From NCBI GenBank assembly GCA_964017065.1, contig OZ024783.1:688085-752084 (forward strand): a stretch of DNA of 64,000 bases. Reading direction: 5' to 3'. Source of the DNA: Haliclona indistincta (taxonomy: Eukaryota; Porifera; Demospongiae; Haplosclerida; Chalinidae). A program made the position numbers and the translations under genes. Each line of letters begins with the position of its first letter. Within the stretch, counting starts at the first letter, position 1. Positions 1 through 19,229 of this stretch are shown one piece after another. The notes beneath the pieces are model-generated. The model did not search any database, was not told where the DNA came from, and saw only the letters and a program-made list of their open reading frames with translations.

Positions 1-802
1 TTTTTTCATTTCAAAATGTGTGAAATGATAAATATCAACCAGTGCGAATGAGTAGTTAAAAAAGAAGAGTTGACAGCTTGAGTTTAAATATAGGAAAAGA
101 AACTAGTGATTTGACGAAGGTTGGTAACGAGTTCCAGATTTTGATGGCAGATGGAAAAAAAGGAATTTGTGAAAGAAGTTGACTTATACAAAATGGGAAC
201 AAAATTGTGGATACAGTAACAGCAAGAAGAAGAGAGGGATTGTACCATGCACATTGACTCTATTACCAATCTTGTTGCGCCGCCTTCTACAATAATGCCT
301 CCTACAGACACACTCTTACTATTCAAGATCGCATGTGCAGAAAATCAAATAAGTTTAAAACCAAGTGAATATTGATCAGTATCTTATTATGTATATTGAG
401 ATGTGATACATTGAATAATGAAGTGATTGGTTGGTTGTGGTATGTATGATACATGTAACTAAGAGGATAGTCCCATTTCATTTAGAAGAGAGACGACGAG
501 AGAAGAATAGTGAGCTCAGTGACTTGATCAGCTAGTGGTTGAGTTGATGCTATCAGAGAATGATAAAGCTAGTGAGAGAACAATGTGTCAGACATTAGAT
601 TAATCTGTTAGTGCAGTTAGAGCACTGTAATACAGCTTTTGGCAGACTTGAAGAGCAGTGGAGAGAACTTGAAAAAGAGCACTGAGGGACAATAGTCAGA
701 GGTCCTCATCAGGAGATTCTCACCATTTTAAGCTATGAAGAGCTAGTTAACAAGTAAATTATTATTAAGCTACAATATGATGTATTTTCACTCACTGCAG
801 GT
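1..802. other. Intergenic region downstream of the first ROCO gene
   Basis: I see no convincing gene here. The sequence is AT-rich and broken by stops in all frames. One minus-strand open stretch at 84-326 has no recognisable motif and no splice support. The region probably holds the 3' UTR of the gene ending at 803. Confidence 0.5.
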
Positions 803-3800
803 CTAATCTCCTATAATATTGCAGTCAATGTTCAACAGTGCTGTTCTGAGAGTGTGTTTAGTACACTCTCCTCCCTGACCCTTCAGCCATACAGCCAGCA
901 TCTCTCTCATACACTGTTTCACTTTTCTGTAATCAGCTTCAATTGTTTTCAGAGCACCATGCTCTATTCTGAGGTGTAGCCCAAGATCAAACCACTCGCT
1001 AGTGATATAGTTTAGAGCTATCATCAAGTCAGGAAGATGAGAGATATCTGCAGCAGTGATACATTATAGAGTGATGATTGTATGATTCACTGACAGTAGA
1101 CTCACCTAATGTACCATCATCAGGTATATTGGACAGGTTTACACTGGGTACTGATGGATCAGAGTGAGTACTGGGAGGAGTCTGACTAACAACTGAAACT
1201 GAGATTGCTACATCGGTTAGCCCTGTCATAATTTATATGCATACCTTTATAAACATATCCAACTTTCTTGACAGTATCTGAGTCTAGTTCAGCCACTTCC
1301 TGTATCAATAGATCATACAATCAGTGACACATCACTATATCATGTGTAGAGTGATCTACTCACCAGAGGATTTCTACCTGTGAATATACTCATACTGTCC
1401 AGATGTTCTCTCAAGCTCAAGTGGCTCTGTGACTCCAGCTGAGGCTGCTGACAGCACTCCCTCACCTCATTTAGGAGGGCAGAGGAGACTGGCTGGTCAC
1501 TCTCCATCAGCTCACACACAGAGGAGGAGCTCAAGAGATGATATGGCTCAAAGAGAAGGGCAGTTTCAGTTGAGAGCTGATTGCTGCCATCCTTACAGCT
1601 GAGGATGACTGGTTTATGAAGAAGAACAGACTTTGCTACATCCTTGATAGCAAACAGGTCTGACACAGGAAGATGTTCTAGTGGCCATTGTTGAAGTAGA
1701 GAGGGAGAGATGAGACACTCAAATGTGGCAAGATTAGGAGCCAGTTCCTTCTGTAGCTCTAGAACCAGTCTGATCACAGCACTGCGATGCTTGCTGTACT
1801 CTACTGGTCTGGTGATGTCCTTGTTGTGGTACATGGTCACTACTACCCAACGATTTTGCTGGATAACCTCCACTACTGTCCTGATACCATCCTCATTGTT
1901 CCATGATATTCCATTTATCCACACAGTACACTTTCTCTCTAGTCCATGGCGAGAATGAGATGTTGACAAGTTTTCACAAAATGACGGAAATGTACATGAT
2001 AAGCGAAAAATTAGACAATAAAGAAATCGAGGTGTGAAATACTGGTACTTGTGATCCTTACAGCCTAGACACCATCCTGATACCAGCTGTTGAGTTGATA
2101 ATTTATGAATTTCTATAATGAATGATTCTGGTCGTACAGCATTTGACAGTGCTGGGAAGAAAAGAAGTTGATCTGTTTCATCTTCATTGGAAAAAGTAGC
2201 TTGAAGATTAGTTTCAATGCTGGGCAAGTTGACAGGAAGACAGAACTCAAGACTGACCAATAGTTCCACCAGCATCTCAGGATCATACATGGGGAAGGGC
2301 TGTCGTAATGAAGAGACACGAATCACACCAGTACTGCTGGCTATGTGACGGTGCTCCTTGAAATGCTTTGGAGCAAACAGCACTCCATTAACATCTTTTA
2401 GAATGATCTCAGTCTTTACTAATATCCAGCTCTTCTCTAAACATTGCTTGTTCCTGAAATACATAACAGCACCTTTACTGCTCAATGACTCCAATAGCTC
2501 ATCAAGGAGTGGTACCTCTAAAGGAATGGGTGAGTCCTCAGTAGAAAGAGAAGATATGACATCTTGTAGCTGGCAGGCAATGTTAGTTTGCAGAAATGCA
2601 TATAGAAAGTGGCAGTATATACTTACTGATGGAGCTCGAGCCAATATGGAGTGATGACATTCTGATACTAGAGATAGTAAAAGTTTGGAAGATTCACTGT
2701 TGCTATAGCGACAATCCATACTAACAAATCCAACATGCTCTACGGTCTTCACTCTCTTTTTAACAAGTCCATTCACTTTTACCTCTAAGTGGTTTTGTTG
2801 AGCCTTACTAATCTTGTCGGCATGGCTACCAACCAATATCAGAAAAGATTTCTTGTTACTCTTACAAGTACAATCTTCTATAAAATTGAGCCAGTAGTGA
2901 ACAGCATGTGTAATCTCTTCCTCACTCTTACTAAGGTCCACCACATTTATAAAAATGGCTGAACAATTTTGCACCAAAATAGTTGACTGGCTAAAATAGT
3001 ACTCAGGGTGTCCAGCTATATCAAACAAAATCATGTTTTCCACTTTCTTGTTATTAATTCGATGAGATATTATTCCAGCAGTAAGCTGCTCTACATCACA
3101 GGGCCTCTTCCAAAGCAGGTCAATTAAACTATCCTTCTTCATAATGCATTGAGCAAGAGAGCTCTTACCAGCTCCACTGTTTCCAGTGAGAACAGCTTTT
3201 GTTAACAAATGAATTGGATGAGTTTTATGAGAATCAAGAAGTGGTTGAAATAGTTTCAACAGCTCATAACTATTATCACTCTGTTCAGCACAATTAACAG
3301 CAGAACGACCAAACTTGTCCACGCACATTAGATCAACTCTTCCATCCTGTAAAAACCACTGCACAACAGAAGTATGACCAAAGTAACTAGCATAGTGCAA
3401 TGGAGTCACCTCATAGTTATCAAGAACTGCAGGATCACAATCTTGTTCTGTGATTAGATACTTGATTATGTCCATATGACCATTGTAACAAGCATGGTGA
3501 ATTGGTGTTCGACCTTTGTACCCTGAAGATTTCGGATTACACTTCATTTCAGTAATGAGATAGTTTACAACTTTCAAGTGACCACCAAGACAAGCATAGT
3601 GTATTGGCATGTTACCATCATTGTCTGTTACTGCTGGATCACAATCTTGTTCAGTGATTAGATACTTGATTATGTCCATATGACCATTGCCACAAGCATG
3701 GTGAATTGGTGTTCGACCTTTGTACCCCAAAGATTTCGGAATACACTTCATTTCAGTAATGAGATAGTTTACAACTTTCAAGTGACCACCACAACAAGCA

Positions 3801-4534
3801 TAGTGTATTGGCATGTTACCATCATTGTCTGTTACTGCTGGATCACAATCTTGTTCAGTGATTAGATACTTGATTATGTCCATATGACCATTGCCACAAG
3901 CATGGTGAATTGGTGTTCGACCTTTGTACCCCGAAGATTTCGGATTACACTTCATTTCAGTAATGAGATACTTTACAATATTCAAGTGACCACCACGACA
4001 AGCAGGGTGTATTGGCATGTCACAATCATTGTCTGTTACCGCTGGATCACAGTCTTGTTCAAAGATAAGATACTTGATTATGTCCAAATGACCTTTGCCA
4101 CAACCACAATGCAGTGGTGTTAGTCCCCATTCTCCTCTACTGTTTGGGTCACAGTGTTGTTGAGTAATTAGGTACTTGACTACTGGTAACCTACCTCCTA
4201 AAGCAGCATAGTGTAATGGAGCAAGTTCTCTGTTATCTTGACATTCACAGTCACTTTCATACATGTTCACGAGATTGGTTACAATATCCATCCAGCCGTG
4301 TAGAGCAGCCAAGTTGAGTAAAGAGACATTCTCACATAGTTTAGAGGAAGCATTGCTACTAGTAAAAGTGTAAGATGTTCGTACAGCAGCAGGTTGGTGT
4401 AGGCTAGGAAGAAGCTGTGTTGCCTTATCATGGTCTGCTAGTATGAAGGATCTAATACACTCTGACTCAGTGTCTTCCAGTGTAGCAGTACCAGCTGCCA
4501 TAGTATCAGATGATGAACTGACCAGTGATACCAT
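803..4534 (-). CDS. Ankyrin repeat / Roc-COR GTPase / death domain protein (ROCO family)
   Basis: Exons read on the minus strand: 4534-1364, 1299-1245, 1222-1106 and 1047-803, all GT-AG with matching phases. The N-terminal part has about eight to nine ankyrin repeats (residues roughly 50-410). A Roc-type GTPase follows, with P-loop GNSGAGKSS near residue 450, switch motif DIAGHPEYYF and a G4-like VGSHADK. A COR-like region comes next. The last exon is a death domain (SEWFDLGLHLRIEHGALK...). In this family Roc-COR acts as a GTP-regulated dimerisation module and death domains recruit signalling partners, so a cytoplasmic innate-immune or apoptosis role is inferred. An acceptor immediately precedes the ATG at 4534; the next ATG, at 4501, is the better match to the paralogue's start. 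The paralogue at 23181-28643 shares the linker exons and C-terminal death domain. Confidence 0.82.
3472..4090 (-). repeat. Tandem 204-bp ankyrin module, about three near-identical copies
   Basis: Within the ankyrin exon a 204-bp unit (68 residues, two ankyrin repeats) recurs with exact period: the same string begins at 3472, 3676 and 3880. The DNA copies differ at only a few positions, so this is a recent in-frame duplication rather than ancient repeats. Confidence 0.85.
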
Positions 4535-5118
4535 CTGCAACAATTATACACAATCAGCTAGTGAGCTCAATACATATCTTTATGGGTATACTGCAATAGT
4601 ACTACTATGATCAGATGACTATATTATCTACTAGCACATGACTATGGACTTACTTCATGTACTATCTTAGTATACTTGAGATACACGTCGGACTCGAGAT
4701 CATGTCACAACACGTGCCAGTGCTTAACAGTCTCTGTTAGCTTCTTAGCAGTATCTGATGTAGCTAGCTCTGCTGTGCTGGTGTGTAGTATATTCACTAT
4801 ACTGCTCAATAGCATACATCCTCTATAAGGACAACAATGAATCATATCCAGCCACGCCCAGCTGAGGTTTGCAACATGTAAAACATATTCATTACTGTAT
4901 CCAGTACGTATGATATTACTGCACTGACGAGGGAAATGTTAAATTTAATGTCTGATAGTGGTAGTCATTTACTTGAGACAATAAAGTGATTGATAATGAC
5001 ATGAATGAGAAAAATTGTGAAGTCAGTGAAAAAATTCAAAAGTCAGTTCATAATTAGTGGATCAGGCTACATCAATAACAGATGATGCTGCTTGTGGATC
5101 TAATAAGTTTGTTCTGAT
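4535..5118. other. Upstream region of the first ROCO gene; possible 5' exon
   Basis: A good donor (gtaagt on the minus strand near 4654) could join sequence around 4655-4790 to the main exon. That stretch reads as coding-like (AELATSDTAKKLTETV) but an in-frame TGA lies between it and the donor, so I treat it as 5' UTR or the remnant of a related gene. Nothing else is evident. Confidence 0.35.
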
Positions 5119-7455
5119 ATTAGGGAGGCACGGTAGTGCCTCCCTATGTAGGGTTGAACGAGAAAACAAGATGGCGGCTACATACAATGTATTAGCGTTC
5201 AAACGCCGATATTTCGCCTGGTGATGAATTTTATACGTCCAAAGACACTTAGATCTGCTCTCTGGCGTTGCCCCATCTTACAGTAGAAAGGAGATTGCTC
5301 GAAATTGTTACTAAAGTGACGAACCTGGAAACGGTGAAAATCGACTTTCGTCATCTTCGTTTTCTTCTTCATCTTCTTCTTTCTTCAACTCGCCTAGCGC
5401 CTTTACGCGAGCAGTGACGAGACCAAAACACCCACGAACAGTCGTGAAATTCTCCTGGCATGTGCCTTTTGAACTTAGTTTTTAGCGAAACGGCGATATA
5501 AATTCCGCGATTTCTCGATTGTGATCCATTGTCAGCTAAGTGTTAGACGCCATTAATGTGATTGCGCAATACGCACGTGACCAAGCAGTGGTTAGTGCAC
5601 GTGACCAAGCACTGCATGGCTTGAGTATCTCCATGCTGTATGGTTCACGGAGAACGCATATCTGTGTGGAGTCTTCGAAGAACGGCAAGCTATAGGATCA
5701 CCATTCCGCGCTTGCCAGATATAAATTATAATCGCCGTACAATACAGGTCAACAAACTAGTGTGGGCGGGGCTCGTATGCACTGCATGCATACATGCGTA
5801 GGCGAGCTGATAGTATAGCATAACAATTATTTTTTGCTACAAGTTTAAAATATAGAAAAGCCATCGACAACAAGAAACTAAACAATGGTGGAACAAAGAC
5901 GGCTCAGTACGTCCATGATAATTATTTTAACTGCAAAAAAGTAAAAAGGACACAAACAAGAAAATTAAAAAGATTTCTATCGAAATCAAAAGGATGTAGG
6001 GTTGTGAAATCTACCACTGGTTCACAATGTAAACTAACAAGGAAATGGCACTGCTTGTCATCTAACTCGCGTAACCTCAGGAGTTCCCCAGGGCTCTGTT
6101 CTTGGCCCTCTTTTATTTCTGATCTACATCAATGATATTACCGACAACCACTCTTTGAATTGCGCTCTTAGTTTGTATGCTGATGATATTCTTTTATATC
6201 GGACTATCAATTCTCAGAGAGATTTTACTCTATTGCAGCAGGACATCAATGCTCTGCAGAGGTGGTGCAATCAAAACACCATGAAATTCAACGTGTCCAA
6301 GTGTAAGTACATGATAATCTCTAGGAAACTATCTCCTTTGCAGCCGCAAGCACCATTAGTGATCGAAACTACTCCTCTGGTTAGAGTTTCTGAGTTTAAA
6401 TATCTGGGTGTTTGGCTTTCTGAGAAGTTGGATTGGTCTTATCACATCCAAGCAATTACCAAGACTGCTGTTAAAACAGTGGGTATGCTGTACAGGAGAT
6501 TTTACAAGTTTGCTTCTACCCAAACTCTTGTCAAAATGTACACAACTGTAGTGAGACCTTTGTTGGAATATGCAGCACCTGTATGGGATCCCCATCAACA
6601 ATCTTTAAAAGCAGCCTTGGAGAGGGTTCAGAAATTAGCAATACGAATGTGTGCGAAGGATTGGTCTGCGAGCTATTATGACCTATTATCAGACTTTAAC
6701 TTGCCGACATTGAATGAAAGACGCAAACTTCTCAAGCTTTCATTCTTTTATCAGATTCAAAATGGACATTTTCACTGCCCAAGTTCATCTGTTCATCTTA
6801 ATCCAATGGACCTAAGACTGAGAAACCACGATTCCACGCGTCTTGCAATTGGTGGTCCAGCGCCACACACCTGTTCCTACGATGCATCATTTTATCCAGA
6901 CGCGGTGAGATTATGGAATGAGTTGCCATCAGAAGTTCGTTTAGTTGGTTCTGTATCAAGTTTTAAAAAGGCTGTTATCAACTATTGGAATGATTGTTAT
7001 TAAAGCTGTTCTTACCTTGTTTTACCCTGTAAGTTAAATTATTCTTGTAACACCAACTAATTATTATTTTCATTATTATTATTATTATTATTGGTTTGTA
7101 CCCTTGTATTAGCATTGCTACTGGTACGACCTAGCTGTAGGCTAAATTGTCATAAAAAAAAAAAAAAAAAAAAAAAAAGGAACAAGCATGGAATGGTAAC
7201 ACAATTGACTTGCTAACAGACCATAGATCCCTACATCAGTGGCTGGAGTGGTTGACCTACTTGTTGACTGCTGACACCTGACGTGCATTCAGCTTGTGTA
7301 CAGGCACTGATGTAGGGATCTATGGTCTGTTAGCAAGTCAATTGTGTTACCATTCCATGCTTGTTCCTTGTTAGTTTACATTGTGAACCAGTGGTAGATT
7401 TCACAACCCTACATCCTTTTGATTTCGATAGAAATCTTTTTAATTTTCTTGTATT
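5119..7455. mobile_element. Composite foldback element, copy A (interrupted by a LINE)
   Basis: The left 840 bp starts with the palindrome AGGGAGGCACGGTAGTGCCT and is nearly identical to 20312-21130. It is followed by a foldback unit whose left arm (about 5956-6043 and 7179-7230) is the reverse complement of the right arm (about 7305-7452). A LINE fragment sits inside the left arm. No coding capacity of its own was seen, so it is non-autonomous. Confidence 0.8.
6041..7178 (+). mobile_element. 5'-truncated non-LTR retrotransposon (reverse transcriptase) with poly(A)
   Basis: The reading frame is open from about 6050 to 7003. It begins just upstream of the RT block TSGVPQGSVLGPLLFLIYIN, then the catalytic box YADDILLYRT, followed by the thumb and C-terminal region (KYLGVWLSEKLDW, WNELPSEVR) typical of Jockey/CR1/L2-like elements. 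A poly(A) run of about 26 ends the insert. Left and right junctions both carry AAGGAA, a likely target-site duplication. Everything N-terminal to RT motif 4 (endonuclease and first RT blocks) is missing, so it is dead on arrival. Confidence 0.85.
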
Positions 7456-8187
7456 TCTAGTAACTGATCCTTATATGGAGTAGCTGTTGAGAACAATGGA
7501 GAGAGAAGCTGACACTACATGTAGTGATGGGTCCAGTTGAGACATGAGAGACAATGATGAGAGTACTGCAGTAAACATACACAATAAACTGCAGCCTTTC
7601 TGTACAGCAATATATAGTTATGCAATCAGAAGCCAATCAGTGCTGACCACAATTCAACTGGGCGTGTCTACAATGTTCAGTACAGCCCATGCATACTAGA
7701 TAGCTTCCATAGCTTGCTCACACAATTTCTCTGGACCTGTGCTGCTATCCTGTAGTGAAATTCTAACCTATAAGCTTATAGGTAGTCACCTATGGATAGC
7801 TTTGCCTTTCCAGATCGCCAGCAACAGCTCGATCGCGAGCCGGTGAGCAAATTGCGCCATAACTCACGAACAAAGCTTCGTATAAAGTTTTCACATGTTC
7901 TAGAGCGAGATAATACCGTTTACTACTTGCATTGCTAGTTTCAGAGCTTAACTTTCAGCGTGCGCTACAAAACTGAACCAGCCGTGAGTAATTCACGCGG
8001 TAACTTACGCACTAAGCTTTAAAATCAAACTTCTGAAAATTCAGATCCGAGCAAGTATCGATTTCTACCCGTGCTGCTTTTTTCAGCGATTAGTTTTCAG
8101 CGAGCTACGAGAAATCGTTGCGACAGAATGACTGAATGACTGACACCACGACTACTGTATGCCTCGTGGCTCCGCCCACCGAGGCAT
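7456..8187. mobile_element. Dispersed GCCTCGG-type element, left-truncated copy
   Basis: The right end (ATGCCTCGTGGCTCCGCCCA then CCGAGGCAT, ending 8187) matches the right end of the complete copy at 12825-13445. The interior around 7620-7800 also aligns (ACTGGGCGTGTCTAC, TTTCTCTGGACCTG). No matching left terminus is visible. No coding capacity. Confidence 0.65.
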
Positions 8188-8553
8188 AATAAAGAGATAT
8201 GAATACTATAGTTTACAGTTGAATTTATCAAATGTGCGAAGAATAATAATGTTTTGACTAAGAATTCCTTGATGGTAGTCTTCACACCTATACACTATAC
8301 ACACCAGAATGATAGGTTCCTGCTGAATAAATACAAAGCACTTTTGTGTCATTAATATTATTAACATTTCATCATTAGTTCTACACTTGCTGCAAGGGTA
8401 CAGTCAATCCATTGAATAGAATTGCAAAAGGACATTATGAGTACTGAGTGTACTGCTACTTCTCCTTCTATATAATGCTGTGAATTGTGTCGTAGAATAT
8501 ATTTTTGACTGAATAGCTTCATCTGGGTACAAATGACTAACAGATTACATACC

Positions 8554-8778
8554 TTAAAACCAGTATTTTTAGCGACCACTTAATTTAGCGTTTTTCGATC
8601 AAAGACATTTAGCGTGTACTAATTTTAGCAGTTGGCTGTTATATAATGAGATTCATGCTCGATAACAGTCATTATTACTGCGAAACCACAGCTATGTAGA
8701 ATGAATCTCATTAAAGAGCGTCTGACTTTACTTGCTAAAAACGCTAAAATTAGTGGTCGCTAATAATACTGGTTTTAA
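8554..8778. mobile_element. 225-bp MITE flanked by TTAA
   Basis: The ends are inverted repeats of about 45 bp (TTAAAACCAGTATT... / ...AATACTGGTTTTAA) with a few indels. A second internal inverted repeat (AATGAGATTCAT / ATGAATCTCATT) makes the element fold completely. The TTAA at both ends would fit a piggyBac-type target duplication, but the family is not proven. Confidence 0.7.
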
Positions 8779-8790
8779 GATAATAGTGTC

Positions 8791-10438
8791 TTAATGCATT
8801 AACTCATATAAATGATTCATACAGTATGAATCATTGCCGCCATTCTTTGCAAGGCAGGTATAGATTCCTTCAATGTCTGTATCAGAGTTTAGTAATGCAG
8901 TGAGATTTTCTTTGTTGATGTACAGAATTGCCATTATTTGTCGTGCCCCAAGGTGCCCCTGTTCCATTGAAAGTCCAAGTGATTCTTGCTTCAGGAATAC
9001 CTTGGGCAACACAAGGAAGCCTTATATCCTGTCCTCTGGTAAATTCCGATTTCCTGAAACCTGGAACTCGAACTAACAACTGGTGGAACTGCATTATATT
9101 AAAACATTCAAAAGTTGTGGAAAATGCATTGATGTCAATCACCTGCATTCTCTATTCCGGTGTAAAACTGGTATGTTCCACACGGGATGGAACGCAACGC
9201 ATTCCGAACAAACAGACAATATTCCTTTTCTACAGGTAGTATTTAAACAGTAATCAATTTCTTTACATCCTAAGAAGAAAAGCTCAAAGTTGTACTTAGC
9301 TACAGTTTTACATATACTTTCACAGTTGCTGACGCTTGCATTATCAAAGTCTCTACAATGGATATTTTTTTAAATAGAATTTAGAAGAGCAAGGAACAGT
9401 ACAAATAGCAACTTAATGCTAATAAGTAAGACTGTCCAAAAAAAACAACAACAGAATACAAGTAGGCAGAAAAATACAACTAATTAAAAAACCGAGTAAC
9501 AGACAACTTACAAACGATTACAAGACAATAAGGTGATATGAAAAGGAAGACTGTTCCACAAATGACATACAGAAACAAAAAACAGCCGGTCCATTGGTGT
9601 ATGTCCCACTCGGACAGTCAATGTGGAGGGAAGAATTATTCTCTGAAACAACTCCACCTTCAGGGGTGGACACACGACTGCCGGGTGCACAGTCAGCTGA
9701 AGAGTAGATTAAATTTGATGTCATGACCAAGCTTCACGAAATCTATCTTTGCTTGTAAGATTTGATCTTACCTTGCATAGAACAAATCCTGAGGAACCAA
9801 GTACGTAATCTATTATATACAATAATTCAGGTGATACAGTTACACACTATACTATAGTCATCTCACAACCTGAATCGGAACATGCTTCTTATAGCTGTGA
9901 TAACAGATAAGGAGTTTGGAGCAGTAAAATTGAAGACTCCATTATAGTTGCGTATAGTGTCGTCCATGTGCAATTCACTAGAGCATAACTTGAATGTAGT
10001 ATAGTGCAGTGTGAGGACCGTATAGATCACCTTCCTATGGGAAGTGGTAGTGGTCAGTCCGGACAATACGTGATTGGCTGCGCACCTTAATTCGAAGGGT
10101 TGCTGAAAAGCGTTGTGATCCGAACTCCAACCACCACTATTGCTGACAATATCACTGCTTTGCGGAGAGCAGCAGAACTTCCATCTTAAGAATGCAAAAT
10201 AAAGATCAACAATTTGAGTTCACTTCTATACTTACCTCGATATAAAGACATTCTCACTCTGGACCACGTTAACAAAGGAATTATGAGGGCAGAGAATCGA
10301 GTGACTGCCGGTTATGAACTCATAGCAAACAGTGTTCCCAGCAATTTCAGGTATCAAAAATATCACAATCAAGGTGCAAACAAAAACCTGAAATACGAAA
10401 ACAAGCAGTGACTGACTACATAATATTAAGATGCTCAT
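8791..10438 (-). pseudogene. Receptor-like secreted/membrane protein with Ig domain, broken
   Basis: The first exon (10438-10236) starts MSILILCSQSLLVFVFQVF, a clear signal peptide, and ends at a gtaagt donor in phase with the next exon (10184 to about 9867). That exon is cysteine-rich and weakly resembles dermatopontin-type repeats (RWKFCC, ITAIRSMF). A possible 17-nt exon (about 9763-9779) leads to a Cys-rich segment (ADCAPGSR, CPSGTY). An Ig domain follows near 9100-8830 (IRLPCVAQGIPEARITWTF ... DIEGIYTCLAKN), but it needs two frame changes within one exon. The breaks may be real decay or assembly indels. Function unknown; cell-surface recognition is only inferred. Confidence 0.45.
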
Positions 10439-11225
10439 TAATTTTTATTGACAGTATTATTATTGCCGATCGGCAATGATATGTAGAGATGACCTCGAAT
10501 TAAGATGGCGGCTACTCGGGTGTGAAAATGAGTTTTCGAACATTATAATATTGTTTTCGCGTAAAGGCATTAGCATAACTGTAGTCCCGACTGGTGTGTT
10601 TAGCGGTGAGACAATTATGCGAGCTTCAAGGGCTCTTGAAGAGCCCTGCCCACTTCTAGCCACTTCCAATGCCCTCAATAGTGAGACTGAAACAGATTGA
10701 ACGTGGATGCTAAATACAGCCATTGTGCTAGCTGTCTCCGAACATGCAAAGAGTACAACTAACAAGTCAGACTCACTTTTTGAACGAATGACTCCATCGG
10801 TAACAAGTGACTTCGAAATGATGGCTGAAAATATTGTCTACTAGCAGCGGTTTTCGTCTGATTCTGATTCTGAAACACAACCTGAGAGAGAGAGAGTGGA
10901 GAAAATGAGACGGGAGAGAAGAGTGTATACGTGAATGAGATAGAGAAAATGAGAGAGGAGAGTGAGTGAGAGAGTGTGTGTTTGTGTGTGAGTGTGAGAG
11001 AGAGAGGGAGGGAGAGGGAGAGAGAGAGAGAGGGAGGGAGAGGGAGAGGGAGAGGGAGAGGGAGAGAGAGAGAGAGAGAGAGAGGGAGGGAGGGAGGGAG
11101 GGAGGGAGAGAGGGAGGGAGAGAGAGATACAGAGAGAGAGGGAGGGAGGGAGGGAGAGAGAGAGAGAGGGAGGGAGGGATGGAGAGATAGAGAGGAGGGT
11201 GAGTGGTTATAAGTGTCTAGCTCAC
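10439..11225. other. Non-coding stretch where cullin-5 3' exons would be expected
   Basis: The minus strand was read for the cullin C-terminal segments that should follow exon 11226-11357; none is present. 10439-10960 has only open stretches without motifs. 10960-11205 is a GA-rich purine tract. Confidence 0.5.
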
Positions 11226-18418
<7,193 letters not shown>

Positions 18419-18439
18419 CTGAGAAAGGGTGGAGAATAA

Positions 18440-19225
18440 TATAGTGAGGTAGATAGTAGTGTAGTGAGGTGTGTGTAGTGAGGTGTGTGTGTAGTGAGGT
18501 GTGTGTAGTGAGGTGTGTGTAGTGAGGTGTGTGTAGTGAGGTGTGTGTAGTGAGGTGTGTGTAGTGAGGTGTGTGTAGTGAGGGTGTGTGTAGTGAGGTG
18601 TGTGTAGTGAGGTGTGTAGTCAGGTGTGTAGTGAGGTGTGTGTAGTGAGGTGTGTGTAGTGAGGTGTGTGTGTAGTGAGGTGTGTGTAGTGAGGTGTGTA
18701 GTGAGGGTGTGTGTAGTGAGGTGTGTAGTGAGGTGTGTAGTGAGGTGTGTGTAGTGAGGTGTGTGTAGTGAGGTGTGTGTAGTGAGGTGTGTGTAGTGAG
18801 GTGTGTAGTGAGGTGTGTAGTGAGGTGTGTGTAGTGAGGTGTGTGTAGTGAGGTGTGTAGTGAGGTGTGTGTAGTGAGGTGTGTGTAGTGAGGTGTGTGT
18901 AGTGAGGGTGTGTGTAGTGAGGTGTGTGTGTAGTGAGGTGTGTGTAGTGAGGTGTGTAGTGAGGTGTGTAGTGAGGTGTGTGTAGTGAGGTGTGTAGTGA
19001 GGTGTGTGTAGTGAGGTGTGTGTAGTGAGGTGTGTAGTGAGGTGTGTGTAGTGAGGTGTGTGTAGTGAGGTGTGTGTAGTGAGGGTGTGTGTAGTGAGGT
19101 GTGTGTGTAGTGAGGTGTGTGTAGTGAGGTGTGTGTAGTGAGGTGTGTGTAGTGAGGTGTGTGTAGTGAGGTGTGTGTGTAGTGAGGTGTGTGTAGTGAG
19201 GTGTGTGTGTAGTGAGGTGTGTAGT
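18440..19225. repeat. Minisatellite (GTGTGTAGTGAG)n, first segment
   Basis: About 60 units of 10-14 bp, variants of GTGTGTAGTGAG. The same repeat resumes at 21550-21855. It lies just upstream (minus sense) of the first recovered cullin-5 exon. Confidence 0.95.
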
Positions 19226-19229
19226 ATAC

